DNA from: Nitrosomonas sp.
GTDB taxonomy: Bacteria; Pseudomonadota; Gammaproteobacteria; Burkholderiales; Nitrosomonadaceae
DNA: 64,000 nucleotides
NCBI GenBank assembly: GCA_019745325.1
Contig: JAIETK010000018.1
Span: 16,388-80,387 of the forward strand
Direction of reading: 5' to 3'
Shown: in pieces, positions 9,894-18,313 of the stretch
How positions within the stretch are numbered: the first letter of the stretch is position 1
Layout of the letters: every line of letters begins with the position of its first letter
The notes under the pieces: generated by a model
Told to the model about the DNA's origin: nothing
Seen by the model: only the letters and a program-made list of their open reading frames with translations
Database searches by the model: none
Program-made: the position numbers and the translations under genes

Positions 9894-10312
9894 TGAATCA
9901 ATCTACCAAACCCTATTTAATCCGCTCTATTTATGACTGGTGTAGCGATAACGGTTTTACGCCATATATTTCTGTCAAAGTCTTCAAAGAGTTAGATATT
10001 CCAAAAGAATATGTGAGAGATAACGAAATAGTATTCAATATCAGTGCAATCGCTGTACATGAATTGAATATCAGTAATGATGGTTTGAGTTTCACGGCTA
10101 GATTCAACGGTATTGCTAAAAGGCTAGATATTCCTTTGGATGCGATTAAAGGGATATTCGCTAAGGAAGTTAATCAAGGAATTACTTTTTCTTCAGATGG
10201 CATTGAAAATAGAGACAATACAGAAAGCTTGGGAAATAGAAGTTTTAATCAAAATACCCCAATCTTTGAAGAAAAGAAAGTGCGTCAACCAAAACTTAGA
10301 GTAATCAAATAA
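9890..10312 (+). CDS. sspB: ClpXP adaptor SspB
   Basis: 140 residues. SspB binds ssrA-tagged peptides and tethers them to ClpX. Seen: the substrate-binding domain (YLIRSIYDWCSDNGFTPYISV, then FNISAIAVHELNISNDGLSFTARFNG), an acidic/polar flexible linker, and the ClpX-binding tail (RQPKLRVIK). Start codon overlaps the sspA stop, so expression is probably coupled. Confidence 0.94.
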   Translation: MMNQSTKPYLIRSIYDWCSDNGFTPYISVKVFKELDIPKEYVRDNEIVFNISAIAVHELNISNDGLSFTARFNGIAKRLDIPLDAIKGIFAKEVNQGITFSSDGIENRDNTESLGNRSFNQNTPIFEEKKVRQPKLRVIK

Positions 10313-10338
10313 ATCTATCCGATTATTCTTGTCTAATT

Positions 10339-10414
10339 GCCGGCATAGCTCAGATGGTAGAGCAGCTGATTTGTAATCAGAAGGTCCCGAGTTCGATTCT
10401 TGGTGTCGGCACCA
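10339..10414 (+). tRNA. tRNA-Thr (anticodon TGT)
   Basis: 76 bases. Acceptor stem GCCGGCA pairs with TGTCGGC, followed by encoded ACCA. Anticodon stem CTGAT/ATCAG holds the loop TTTGTAA with anticodon TGT (Thr). D-arm and GTTCGATTC T-loop are standard. The 3' 47 bases are duplicated at 18910-18956, marking an integration site. Confidence 0.97.
10368..10414 (+). repeat. attL: 3' end of tRNA-Thr (47-bp direct repeat)
   Basis: Identical over 47 bases to 18910-18956, starting at the anticodon stem (GATTTGTAATCAG) and ending with the CCA. The intact tRNA lies on this side, next to the integrase. Confidence 0.93.
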
Positions 10415-10736
10415 TAAAATCAATGAGTTAGTTAAGCAATAATCCTGTAATGACCATTTGTGGGGCAACAGTGGGGCACTTGAAAATAACAAAGTGCAAT
10501 ACTGGTGTCCCATTTTTATTTTTATCCATCTTAAGAATTTCACCTTAGAAGCCACAGAAGCGCCTTATTTTATTTTCAATTGCCCCATGAGTGCCCTTTA
10601 ATGTAGTTAATTTGTATTAATTATCTGTATTTTAAAGTATTAAATGTTATTTTCTTATGAATGTATATCATATGTTGTAATTTATTGCCCATTATTGTAA
10701 TCTGCTAACAGTGATTAACCACTTGCAGAGGCAATC
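10415..10736 (+). promoter_or_regulatory. Non-coding attL arm with integrase-type repeats
   Basis: No gene. Holds several copies of a short motif: GTGGGGCA at 10460-10467 and 10471-10478, GTGTCCCA at 10505-10512, TGCCCCA at 10581-10587, AGTGCCC at 10590-10596 and TTGCCCA at 10685-10691. The same motif recurs inside the right end near 18729-18795, so these are candidate integrase arm-type sites. The AT-rich part before 10737 should hold the integrase promoter. Confidence 0.5.
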
Positions 10737-11813
10737 ATGGCAAACATCGAAAAACGTATTTCGAGTGATGGTATAACCAGTTACCGGGTAAAAATACGCT
10801 TAAAAGGATTTCCTTCTCAATCTGCCACATTTGAGCGCCTGACCGATGCCAAAAAATGGGCACAGCATACCGAATCAGCGATTCGAGAAGGCCGTCATTT
10901 CAAAACTACCGAAGCCAAACGCCACACATTAGCGGAAATGATAGATCGCTATTGCCGTGATGTATTACCAAGCAAGAAGAGCGCAAAAGACCAAGCGCAG
11001 CAACTAGCATGGTGGAAATCTGAAATCGGCAGCTACTCACTCGCAGATGTAACGCCTTCACTTATTGGCGAATGTAGAGACAAGCTAGGCCGTGAAATCA
11101 CAGTAAGAAATAAATTACGTTCGCCTGCCAGTGTTGTGCGGTATATGGCCGCACTATCTCATGCGCTCACTATCGCTGTAAAAGAATGGGGTTGGTTAGA
11201 AGATAGCCCGATGCGTAAAGTAACCAAGCCCAAGGAATCACGCGGACGGGTTCGCTTCCTATCCGATGATGAGCGTATGCGCTTACTGCAAGCCTGCAAG
11301 GAATCCAGTAATCCTTATTTATATACTGTTGTTGTGCTGGCATTGTCTACCGGAATGCGTCAAGGCGAAATCATGGGATTGACTTGGGATGCAGTGGATT
11401 TAAACCAAGGCCGCGCGATACTGCATGAAACAAAAAACGGTGAACGCCGCGCCGTGGCGATTACTGGCCATGCTTTGGAATTATTAAAAGCACTTTCCAA
11501 GGTACGCCGGATTGATAGCAATCTACTTTTCCCAGCTAAAGAAAACGCACCACAAAAGCCACAAAAGCCCATGGACTTGCGCACGCCATGGGAAACAGCC
11601 GTTAAAAAAGCAGAGCTTCAAGATTTCAAATTTCATGATTTACGTCATAGCGCTGCAAGCTACTTGGCCATGAATGGCGCAAGCCTAGCCGAAATTGCTG
11701 AGGTGCTGGGACATAAGACCTTACAGATGGTGAAGCGATACGCTCATTTATCCGAAGGCCATACCGCCCGTGTTGTTCAATCCATGAATGATAAGATTTT
11801 TGGGGGTGCGTAA
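10737..11813 (+). CDS. Tyrosine site-specific integrase
   Basis: 358 residues, phage integrase family. N-terminal AP2-like/arm-binding part (ISSDGITSYRVKIRLKGFPSQSATF), SAM-like core-binding domain about residues 65-165, catalytic domain from about 175. Catalytic residues visible: Arg in STGMRQGEIMGLTW, HDLRHSAASYLA (HxxR), GHKTLQMVKRYAH with the nucleophilic Tyr. It lies just inside the element beside the tRNA, the classical place for the enzyme that catalyses insertion and excision. A PQKPQKP linker near residue 275 is encoded by a tandem CCACAAAAG repeat that recurs elsewhere in the element. Confidence 0.95.
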   Translation: MANIEKRISSDGITSYRVKIRLKGFPSQSATFERLTDAKKWAQHTESAIREGRHFKTTEAKRHTLAEMIDRYCRDVLPSKKSAKDQAQQLAWWKSEIGSYSLADVTPSLIGECRDKLGREITVRNKLRSPASVVRYMAALSHALTIAVKEWGWLEDSPMRKVTKPKESRGRVRFLSDDERMRLLQACKESSNPYLYTVVVLALSTGMRQGEIMGLTWDAVDLNQGRAILHETKNGERRAVAITGHALELLKALSKVRRIDSNLLFPAKENAPQKPQKPMDLRTPWETAVKKAELQDFKFHDLRHSAASYLAMNGASLAEIAEVLGHKTLQMVKRYAHLSEGHTARVVQSMNDKIFGGA

Positions 11814-11814
11814 T

Positions 11815-12465
11815 ATGCTACTCGCTTGGAATACACTGACAGAGTGTGTAAATTATCTTTCGAGCAATACAGGTAGAAAGTGGAATGAGCGCGAAGTAAT
11901 ACAAGCTAGTCTTGATTTTGGAATATTCCTGCATGCGCAAATAACTACAGATCGGGATGATGTGCCGAAATGGATGAAAGAAAATGAAATGGCCGAGCTT
12001 CCATTTAATATTGATCTTTTGCGTTTCTTGGGTGGCGAAGGATTGATACAAATTGTACGGTATAAAGATAATCTGTATAAATTTGAACCAGGTATTAAAG
12101 CCGAACTTGAGAATCTAAGGATATCTAAAACCGCATTATGTGAATTATTAAAGAGATTCAAAGAAAAGAACAAGAATCAAAAATCTTTGGAGCCTGAAGC
12201 ATCATCAGCAGAAGTTGGAGATATACCCGGATCGAAGCAATCAGAACCGCAAGATGATGCTTGGAAGGAAACGGCAAGGGAAAGAGCCAATATTATTTAT
12301 AAAAATCAGAAGAATATTGGGTGCGATCCTTCTAAAAAAGCAATTGCAAGTATGATAGCCAATGAATTTGAACAGGAAGGCATAATAACCGCAAAAGGAA
12401 AAAGACTAAACCAAGAAAATATATTGCGACACGCGCTAATAACTTGGAATAGGCCAAAAAAGTAA
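11815..12465 (+). CDS. Hypothetical protein of the integrative element
   Basis: About 216 residues from the ATG at 11815, preferred over 11788 because GGGGGTG precedes it and it avoids a long overlap with the integrase. The N-terminal half contains YLSSNTGRKWNEREVIQASLDFGIFL, a helical segment that could be a small DNA-binding or adaptor fold; the C-terminus (KNIGCDPSKKAIASMIANEFEQEG then ENILRHAL) resembles helix-turn-helix segments seen at the ends of phage and island regulators. No family recognised with certainty. One base separates it from the integrase, so both are probably cotranscribed. Confidence 0.7.
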   Translation: MLLAWNTLTECVNYLSSNTGRKWNEREVIQASLDFGIFLHAQITTDRDDVPKWMKENEMAELPFNIDLLRFLGGEGLIQIVRYKDNLYKFEPGIKAELENLRISKTALCELLKRFKEKNKNQKSLEPEASSAEVGDIPGSKQSEPQDDAWKETARERANIIYKNQKNIGCDPSKKAIASMIANEFEQEGIITAKGKRLNQENILRHALITWNRPKK

Positions 12466-12540
12466 GCAGGCAAGATCGGCAAATCCGGAAATTCCTTTTT
12501 TTCTTAAATTTTCCGGCAGAAGAAAATCCAAGAACCCAAT

Positions 12541-12571
12541 AACGGCGGTGCTTTCAAAGCTTCGCCGTTTT
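12541..12571 (+). terminator. Candidate terminator hairpin
   Basis: AACGGCG (12541-12547) pairs with CGCCGTT (12563-12569), with an inner GCTTT/AAAGC stem, followed by TTTTG. It lies after the integrase-hypothetical pair. Confidence 0.55.
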
Positions 12572-12663
12572 GCTGTGCGGCAAATTTTTGCCTTGATTTA
12601 ATGATCGCAAGGAGAACGGTGCAATACCGCACCGAACCGAGCAGATTTTTAAAGGCAACCGCA

Positions 12664-12948
12664 ATGGAAAATACTACTGTTACACAAGCTATTAAATCAG
12701 CTTATCCAGACTCTCCCTTACAATCCCGTACACTGCTGACAGTCCGCCAATTCAGCGACAAGCACCCTGCCTTCACCCAAGGCGCAATCCGCAATCTAAT
12801 TTTTTTAGCTGAAAGCCGCAAAACATCACGAGGCACAATTCAAGGCAATGGTTTGAAAATCGCCCTGGTAAGAATAGGCAGGAAATTGCTCATTGATGAA
12901 ACCAAGTTTTTTCAGTGGATTGATGAGCAGCAAGAGTCCGCCAGATGA
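12664..12948 (+). CDS. Small DNA-binding (HTH-like) protein
   Basis: 94 residues from ATG 12664; the upstream in-frame ATG at 12601 would add a basic tail lacking a plausible ribosome site. LLTVRQFSDKHPAFTQGAIRNLI, then a Gly-rich turn and KLLIDETKFFQWIDEQ, is the pattern of AlpA/excisionase-like proteins (a variant helix-turn-helix plus wing). Such genes in islands act as excisionase or as activators of the replication module; which applies here is inferred. Overlaps the CHC2 gene by four bases. Confidence 0.65.
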   Translation: MENTTVTQAIKSAYPDSPLQSRTLLTVRQFSDKHPAFTQGAIRNLIFLAESRKTSRGTIQGNGLKIALVRIGRKLLIDETKFFQWIDEQQESAR

Positions 12949-13244
12949 AAGCCTTTGCTCAGTCACTTCAAAACGTAAAAGCATATATTTGCCCCGTCGA
13001 TTTTTACCGCAGCGAACTACCAGCAATGCCGCCGCCCCGTGGCAGCGGATGGCGTGATGGCGGGTTATGCCCCTTTCATTCTGACAAGCAGACTGGAAGC
13101 TTTCGAGTAAATCTTGAAACCGGTGCTTTTCTCTGCTTTTCTTGTGGTTCCAAGGGTGGAGATATTATCGCATTCATCCAACAGCGAGACGGCTTAAGCT
13201 TTCCTGATGCGCTGCAAAAATTAATTGATGAATGGGGGATATGA
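12945..13244 (+). CDS. CHC2 zinc-finger (primase-type) protein
   Basis: 99 residues. The CHC2 zinc ribbon of DnaG-type primases is plain: GGLCPFHSDKQTGSFRVN followed by FLCFSCGSKGGDIIAFIQ, with Cys, His, Cys, Cys as ligands. The zinc ribbon selects the DNA template for priming. On its own it lacks the Toprim catalytic core, which is carried by the next gene; the two overlap by four bases, so they look like a split primase-type module. Confidence 0.88.
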   Translation: MKAFAQSLQNVKAYICPVDFYRSELPAMPPPRGSGWRDGGLCPFHSDKQTGSFRVNLETGAFLCFSCGSKGGDIIAFIQQRDGLSFPDALQKLIDEWGI

Positions 13245-15391
13245 TGCAAGGCATCCCTCAAACATTTAACAAAAAACCGCGCCGCTTTGTGTGGGAATAT
13301 CGCAGCAATCAAGGTGAACCGATTGGTTACGTTGCCCGCTTTGATGATGGTGCAAAGAAAGAGATTGTGCCCTATTTTAAATGCATCAACGGGCACGGCT
13401 GGCAGCATGGCAGCGCAACCGAACCGCATCCACTGTTTGGATTGGATGTATTAAATCAAGCCGAATTTAAGCGTGCTGTATTCATTGTTGAAGGCGAAAA
13501 GGCCGCAGCAGCCCTGCAATCATTGGGATTGGTGGCGATTACTTCACAAGGCGGCAGCAACGCAGCGCATAAAACAGACTGGAAATCATTAAATGGGCGT
13601 GAACTCGTTTATTTGCTTCCTGACAATGATGAGGCTGGGGAAAGCTATATTAAGACCGTGGCCACAATCCTGATGAGCCTTGATAAACCGCCTGCTTTAT
13701 TCATTGTGCGTTTACCCAATCTGCCGCCCGCTGGTGATGTTGTCGACTGGATAACTTCAAAAATTGATGAAGTTTTACTGGATTGGGATGGTTATGAGCC
13801 AATACCTAAAAGTGTAATTGATAATGGAGCTTTGCTGAATGAATTTAAAGAAACAATAAAGCAGCATAGCAAACCAGTGCCCGATGAATGGAAAACTGAC
13901 TCAGAACAGCCAAACACAACCAACTGGCAAGTGCCTATCAGTCTTGAATCTGCCCAGCTTCCACCATGGCCGGATGATGTATTTCCGGGCAGCATTCAGA
14001 ATTTCGTAAGCGCCTTGAGTGAATCTACTGAAACCCCGCCTGAATTATCTGCAATGATGGTGCTGGCAGCCGTCAGCGCTGCCGTTCAAGGTAAATACCG
14101 GGTGCGTGTTAAGCAGGATTACTTTGAGCCTGTGAATGTTTGGACATGCGCAGCACTTCCGCCGGGCAGCCGTAAAACAGCCGTGCAAATGGCGGCAACG
14201 GCACCGTTGACCAAATGGGAAAAAGTACAGCGTGAAGAATTAGAGCCTGCAATTAAGAAAGCGCAGGCTGATGATGCAACCATACGTGAACAAATCAGTT
14301 ACTTGCGCAAACAGGCAAGCAAGGCCAAGGGCACAGAGTTTGAGCAGCTAAAGAAAGAGATTGCCGATACTGAAGCCAGTTTGCCGGAAATTCCAACTGT
14401 GCCACAGATTTGGGCGCAAGATGTCACGCCGGAAAATTTGGGTACTATCATGGCAGACAATAATGAGCGCATGGCAATCTTGAGTGATGAAGCGGGAATT
14501 TTCGACATATTGGGCGGACGGTATTCCGGCGGCATTCCAAATCTGGATTTATTTCTGCAAGGCCATGCAGGAAGCCCGGTACGGGTAAACCGTGGCAGCC
14601 GCCCGCCTGTGTTTATGCAATCGCCTTCTCTAACCTTCGGATTATCGCCCCAACCGGAAGTATTGCGCGGATTGACAGAAAAGCCCAGCTTTCGAGGCCG
14701 TGGATTATTAGGGCGTTTCCTGTATGTGTTGCCGCCTTCAAATTTAGGCTATCGTAAACTTAATGCAAATCCAATATTTCCAGATTATAGCGCCCGTTAT
14801 GATGGGATTTTAACCGGCATACTCAATCAGGAAATGGCAACCGACAACGAAGACGAACCATGCCCGCATATCCTGAAAATCAAGGATGATGTTTTGCAAA
14901 CTTGGCAAAATTATGCTCTTAAAGTTGAAGCCGGTATGCGCGAAGGCGGTACCTATGCACACTTGACTGATTGGGCTGGGAAATTACCGGGTGCAGTCAT
15001 ACGGATTGCAGCCTTGCTTCACATTGCGCGACACGCACTTGTAAATCCATGGGAAAAGGAAATCAGTATTGAAGATATGAATGCAGCACTGCGCATGACT
15101 GATGTATTAAGCGTTCATGCTTTGGCTGTATTTGATCTGATGGGTGCAGATCCAGCCCTTGACGGTGCCCGCGTAGTATTGCGATGGATTGAACGCGAAG
15201 GAAAGCCGGAATTTACTTTTCGAGATTGCCACTATGCACACAAAACACGATACAAAAGAACCGCAGATATAGAGCCAGCCATTGATGTTTTGATAGAACG
15301 TTATCTTATACGGCCAAGGGTGGCAAAAGTGGCACATAGACCCAGCCGAATATTTGAAGTGAATCCGGTCATTCTGAAAGGTTCGTTATGA
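13241..15391 (+). CDS. Toprim-like / DUF3987 replication-type protein
   Basis: 716 residues from ATG 13241 (GGGGG just upstream; overlaps the CHC2 stop as ATGA); 13232 and 13244 are other options. The first 200 residues contain a Toprim-like primase core (FIVEGEKAAAALQSLG, SQGGSNAA, LPDNDEAGESY). The rest, from about residue 240, matches DUF3987: a Walker A-like ALPPGSRKTAV, a helical insert rich in Lys/Glu, and ERMAILSDEAGIFDILGGRYSGG. Proteins of this type are found in phage satellites and integrative elements, where a primase-helicase role in element replication is assumed. Complete and in frame. Confidence 0.85.
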   Translation: MMQGIPQTFNKKPRRFVWEYRSNQGEPIGYVARFDDGAKKEIVPYFKCINGHGWQHGSATEPHPLFGLDVLNQAEFKRAVFIVEGEKAAAALQSLGLVAITSQGGSNAAHKTDWKSLNGRELVYLLPDNDEAGESYIKTVATILMSLDKPPALFIVRLPNLPPAGDVVDWITSKIDEVLLDWDGYEPIPKSVIDNGALLNEFKETIKQHSKPVPDEWKTDSEQPNTTNWQVPISLESAQLPPWPDDVFPGSIQNFVSALSESTETPPELSAMMVLAAVSAAVQGKYRVRVKQDYFEPVNVWTCAALPPGSRKTAVQMAATAPLTKWEKVQREELEPAIKKAQADDATIREQISYLRKQASKAKGTEFEQLKKEIADTEASLPEIPTVPQIWAQDVTPENLGTIMADNNERMAILSDEAGIFDILGGRYSGGIPNLDLFLQGHAGSPVRVNRGSRPPVFMQSPSLTFGLSPQPEVLRGLTEKPSFRGRGLLGRFLYVLPPSNLGYRKLNANPIFPDYSARYDGILTGILNQEMATDNEDEPCPHILKIKDDVLQTWQNYALKVEAGMREGGTYAHLTDWAGKLPGAVIRIAALLHIARHALVNPWEKEISIEDMNAALRMTDVLSVHALAVFDLMGADPALDGARVVLRWIEREGKPEFTFRDCHYAHKTRYKRTADIEPAIDVLIERYLIRPRVAKVAHRPSRIFEVNPVILKGSL

Positions 15392-15396
15392 ATACC

Positions 15397-15414
15397 CTTT
15401 TGTGGCTTTTGTGG
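15397..15414 (+). repeat. Tandem 9-bp repeat CTTTTGTGG x2
   Basis: Two perfect abutting copies of CTTTTGTGG just after the DUF3987 stop. The same tandem occurs in reverse orientation inside the integrase gene (11550-11567) and, with one mismatch, at 18567-18584. Possible iteron or protein-binding site. Confidence 0.55.
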
Positions 15415-15619
15415 TCAAGTTTCTATACATAGCAAAAGAAAAATATCATTGGTTATTTATTTTTATAATTCAGTTTATTTTGCTTATCTGAGTCTGCAAT
15501 TTACAAGGTACTTCTAGGAGTATTAGCGGTGAGCGTAATTCTATGCTCAATTTGATTTTAGAAATCCAAAATCTAAAATGGGGTTACACAGTTACAACAA
15601 ATAATGAAGTAAATTAATT

Positions 15620-16150
15620 ATGAAGATCATTGAATTAGCAAAGCAGCTTAGTATATCCCGACAAGTATTGCACCGCCACATAAAACGAGGCTGCCCTATT
15701 GATAGTTTAGAAGCAGCCATTGCATGGAGGAAACGTAACCTTGATTTAACTCAGACAAAAGGATGGAGAATTGATGGAAACTCAGGTGTCAAATGTAAAC
15801 CAGTACAGGTTAACAAAAATACTTCTGAGATCGACGAATCCATATTGAATCAGTTTGACCGTGAAGCTGAGAACAAGATTATTAGCAAAGTATTAACTGA
15901 TATGGTGCCAGAGTTATGGTTCAGTCAGATAGGCCGGTTAGGTAGGGCACTATTAGATAATGGCGTTAATGTACCGGCAGAGAAACTAATCGAGATACAA
16001 AATGCGCTTTTCATGATGTGGATGATTGAAGTTGATGATTATCTTCAAGCCGAATCCCGCTATAAAATCCCATTTAGTTTAGCCATTCATCCCGGTGATA
16101 AAGCCTACCCTTCTTTAATTCAATCGCTTAACAAAATACTAAGCAAATAA
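15620..16150 (+). CDS. HTH-containing hypothetical protein of the element
   Basis: 176 residues. Residues 1-35 (MKIIELAKQLSISRQVLHRH, then IKRGCPIDS) form a clear helix-turn-helix as in small terminase or regulator proteins; the following AAIAWRKRNLDL is reminiscent of terminase small subunit-like proteins. The rest is helical with no family recognised. It follows a 228-base non-coding gap after DUF3987 and has a weak ribosome site. Confidence 0.65.
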   Translation: MKIIELAKQLSISRQVLHRHIKRGCPIDSLEAAIAWRKRNLDLTQTKGWRIDGNSGVKCKPVQVNKNTSEIDESILNQFDREAENKIISKVLTDMVPELWFSQIGRLGRALLDNGVNVPAEKLIEIQNALFMMWMIEVDDYLQAESRYKIPFSLAIHPGDKAYPSLIQSLNKILSK

Positions 16151-16202
16151 AATAGAGTAGGGTTTGTATTATGTAAAATAAGAAAAATAAAGAACAATAT
16201 AA

Positions 16203-16436
16203 TCAATAAGTTGAAAAATTGGCTTCTCGGTAGCTTTCAAACCTCTTTTCTGCATGCTCACAGTGCTGTTTGCTAAGCGTCCGGCATAGTAAGCGCAAAT
16301 ACTCTACATCAACGCCTGATTTAATCAGGCGTTTTTTTTCCTTCAGAACATACCGATAATAGCGGCGCTTAGTCACCGTGTTGCGTGTGTATCGGATATG
16401 CCAGTAAAAATTACGCAGTCTGGAAAAGTCAGCCAT
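16203..16436 (-). CDS. Small basic hypothetical protein
   Basis: 77 residues, very rich in Arg, Lys and Tyr (RLRNFYWHIRYTRNTVTKRR), with a helical C-terminal part. No family recognised. It is last in a minus-strand block of three genes and starts 17 bases after the stop of the preceding gene, so it may be read from the same transcript. The strongly basic face would suit nucleic-acid binding, but this is a guess. Confidence 0.5.
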   Translation of the reverse strand: MADFSRLRNFYWHIRYTRNTVTKRRYYRYVLKEKKRLIKSGVDVEYLRLLCRTLSKQHCEHAEKRFESYREANFSTY

Positions 16437-16452
16437 GACAAACTGTATAAGT

Positions 16453-17079
16453 TCAACTCACATCCGGAAATTCTTCAGCAACAAGAGCCATAGTGATTTT
16501 CATAAAATCTATTGCATTTTTTAGTAGTTGAAGAACCTCATATTCTTCACACCGTCTAGTAGCTGATAAATAAGTGGAATGCGCATAGCTTAATGAAACA
16601 ATCCTATAAACAGAATCATAAAAATCACCAACCTCTGAGGCTTTAGCAGCGTTGTAAATCTTATGCCCCAAATTAGCAATAGGGAAGTTCTCATAATGTT
16701 TGACGGCATTCAACAGATTATCTCTATTTTCTGGTGTAAGGGGTTTGTATTCATGCGCCTTCAATCCCTTATTTAATTCATTAATTGCTTTTTGAATTGC
16801 TAAGTCAGAAGAATTCTTGATTTTATCTAAAAAATCATCACTCCTAATTAGCGCAAAAATATTGAAAAAATGCTCCATAGATAACCTGTAGACAAGAAAA
16901 GCCTCATTGTGGAAATGGCCTTCCAAAAGTAAGGCTATCGATTTGTTGTTTTGAATAAACAATTGCCAGAACGAGAGCGACAGGTTCTTCTTTTCCTCTA
17001 ATTCACTTCTTTGTATGCTTCGAAGCGTCTTATCCGCATCTTCAGCGAGCTTCTTCAGCTCAGAAATCTTATTATTCAT
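16453..17079 (-). CDS. DUF5677-like hypothetical protein (cassette gene)
   Basis: About 208 residues from the ATG at 17079, chosen because GGGAGA lies six bases upstream; the ATG at 17106 lacks one. All helical. The segment KSIALLLEGHFHNEAFLVYR followed by LSMEHFFNIFALIR resembles the core of DUF5677-type proteins (a helix with ...RxxxE... pattern). Function unknown. It begins 31 bases after the core base of the attC site at 17110-17214, the normal position of the next gene in an integron cassette array. Confidence 0.65.
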   Translation of the reverse strand: MNNKISELKKLAEDADKTLRSIQRSELEEKKNLSLSFWQLFIQNNKSIALLLEGHFHNEAFLVYRLSMEHFFNIFALIRSDDFLDKIKNSSDLAIQKAINELNKGLKAHEYKPLTPENRDNLLNAVKHYENFPIANLGHKIYNAAKASEVGDFYDSVYRIVSLSYAHSTYLSATRRCEEYEVLQLLKNAIDFMKITMALVAEEFPDVS

Positions 17080-17109
17080 AAACTCTCCCAAAGGGTAAGA
17101 TGTCATTCA

Positions 17110-17214
17110 GCCTAACGTGCCCGTTCTAGCGTGAAAGCATGTTGGCGTGACTTTTGCGTCTTTTGCAAAAGGCATAACGATATACTTTAGTCGCTCAAGA
17201 ACGGTTTGTTATGT
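17110..17214 (-). other. Integron attC recombination site
   Basis: Read on the minus strand: R'' ACATAAC (17214-17208), L-type arm CCGTTCTTGAGCG, a spacer of about 60 bases, complementary arm CGCTAGAACGG with a two-base bulge, and R' GTTAGGC (17116-17110), which fits GTTRRRY exactly. R'' is complementary to GTTATGT at the 5' edge of the same cassette (near 17974), not to R', which is what insertion of a circular cassette produces. Confidence 0.72.
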
Positions 17215-17223
17215 TCCATTTGT

Positions 17224-17952
17224 TTATTTAAAAATATGGTTGGAACTAAGGTTGTGAATTGGCGCAAATTTACTAAACCGAAGTTTTTTTGTTACGTCAG
17301 ATGGCTGCCAAACGTTCCGTAAAATTGCAGTATACTCAGGTTTATACGAAAAACTGATATCAACAAAAACCTCCTTAACAATGTATTGCCAGTTAGCAAA
17401 ATGAAGAAATGGATCCGCACTGATTTTCACGGATTCGATAGGAGAAATCTGAACAATGTTCTTTCCTCGCACTTTTTGCAGATACCCAATTCCGATATAT
17501 ACCTTTGGATGTTCTGAGTGATTTAAGATTGCTTGCGAAAATGGTTCTATTGGAATCGGTATTTTGTGTTCAATGATAAGGCAGCCAAATATCTTAACGA
17601 AAAATAAGTGAACATAGAGCATTGCTTCTTTCGTTCGGCCAGGGAACACTTTATGCAGAGGCAAGCTATCATTCAGGCGCAAACGATTCGTATTTTCTTG
17701 CAAGTAAGCCGAAAGCTGCTCCCATGCTTGATCAAAAGGTTGAGTTCGTGTCGTGTTGCAGTGCTGGCAAATCTTTGCCGTAGACTTAAAGCGATCCGAA
17801 TCCAGACTGTTGATTTTTACCCACTTATTATATTTAGTCTTGGTATAAATTGGCTTCCCCAGAGAAACATTAGGAAACACCAAGCCTAGGTCTGATTTTT
17901 TAGTCCTATGCTCACCAGAGTCCGCATTCTGTCCGCAAATCCAGCAGTTCAT
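17224..17952 (-). CDS. HNH-like zinc-binding hypothetical protein (cassette gene)
   Basis: 242 residues. N-terminal pattern CWICGQNADSGEHRTKKSDL, then about 50 residues later ICQHCNTTRTQPFDQAWEQL: two CxxC knuckles with His and Asn, the layout of HNH-type folds in many uncharacterised proteins. The C-terminal two thirds are alpha/beta with no family recognised. Flanked by the perfect 11-base inverted repeat TTGTTATGTTC (17206-17216) / GAACATAACAA (17966-17976), marking it as an integron gene cassette. Nuclease activity is possible but unproven; no complete catalytic HNH triad can be assigned with certainty. Confidence 0.65.
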   Translation of the reverse strand: MNCWICGQNADSGEHRTKKSDLGLVFPNVSLGKPIYTKTKYNKWVKINSLDSDRFKSTAKICQHCNTTRTQPFDQAWEQLSAYLQENTNRLRLNDSLPLHKVFPGRTKEAMLYVHLFFVKIFGCLIIEHKIPIPIEPFSQAILNHSEHPKVYIGIGYLQKVRGKNIVQISPIESVKISADPFLHFANWQYIVKEVFVDISFSYKPEYTAILRNVWQPSDVTKKLRFSKFAPIHNLSSNHIFK

Positions 17953-17965
17953 TTCAGTTCAGAGA

Positions 17966-17976
17966 GAACATAACAA
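17966..17976 (-). repeat. Cassette 5' boundary, inverted partner of attC R''
   Basis: GAACATAACAA on the plus strand is the perfect reverse complement of 17206-17216. On the minus strand it gives GTTATGTTC at the cassette start, the TTRRRY side of the recombination core (GTTATGT deviates at one position). Confidence 0.6.
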
Positions 17977-18208
17977 CTTACTATATAGTTTCAATAAACC
18001 ACCGTAATAAAAACGCAAATGATCAAACTAAAGAATTTTCATTTATGATATTATTTTTGTGTTGAGTGTGTTTAGGCCGATGGGGGTAGTAGGTGGGGAA
18101 TTTACAAATCCCGTGACGTTTGTTTCTATAGCTCCTCTACTAATTTTGTTAAGGTACGTAAGCATTTGTATAATTTCATCGGAAGATGTTAACAAAAAGG
18201 AGATAACT

Positions 18209-18313
18209 ATGGCTAAAACATTAACTACTCGAATTCGAGTTTTCATAAGCGCTCTATTTGAATCATCATGGGCTATAGGAATTGGTAGCGTTGTTGCACA
18301 CCTATCGACCTAA
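18209..18313 (+). CDS. Possible 34-residue small protein
   Basis: ATG at 18209 is preceded by AAAAAGGAG with seven-base spacing, one of the best ribosome sites in the element. The product MAKTLTTRIRVFISALFESS plus a short tail (WAIGIGSVVAHLST) is basic at the start and then hydrophobic, as in small membrane peptides. No family recognised; could be chance. Confidence 0.35.
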   Translation: MAKTLTTRIRVFISALFESSWAIGIGSVVAHLST

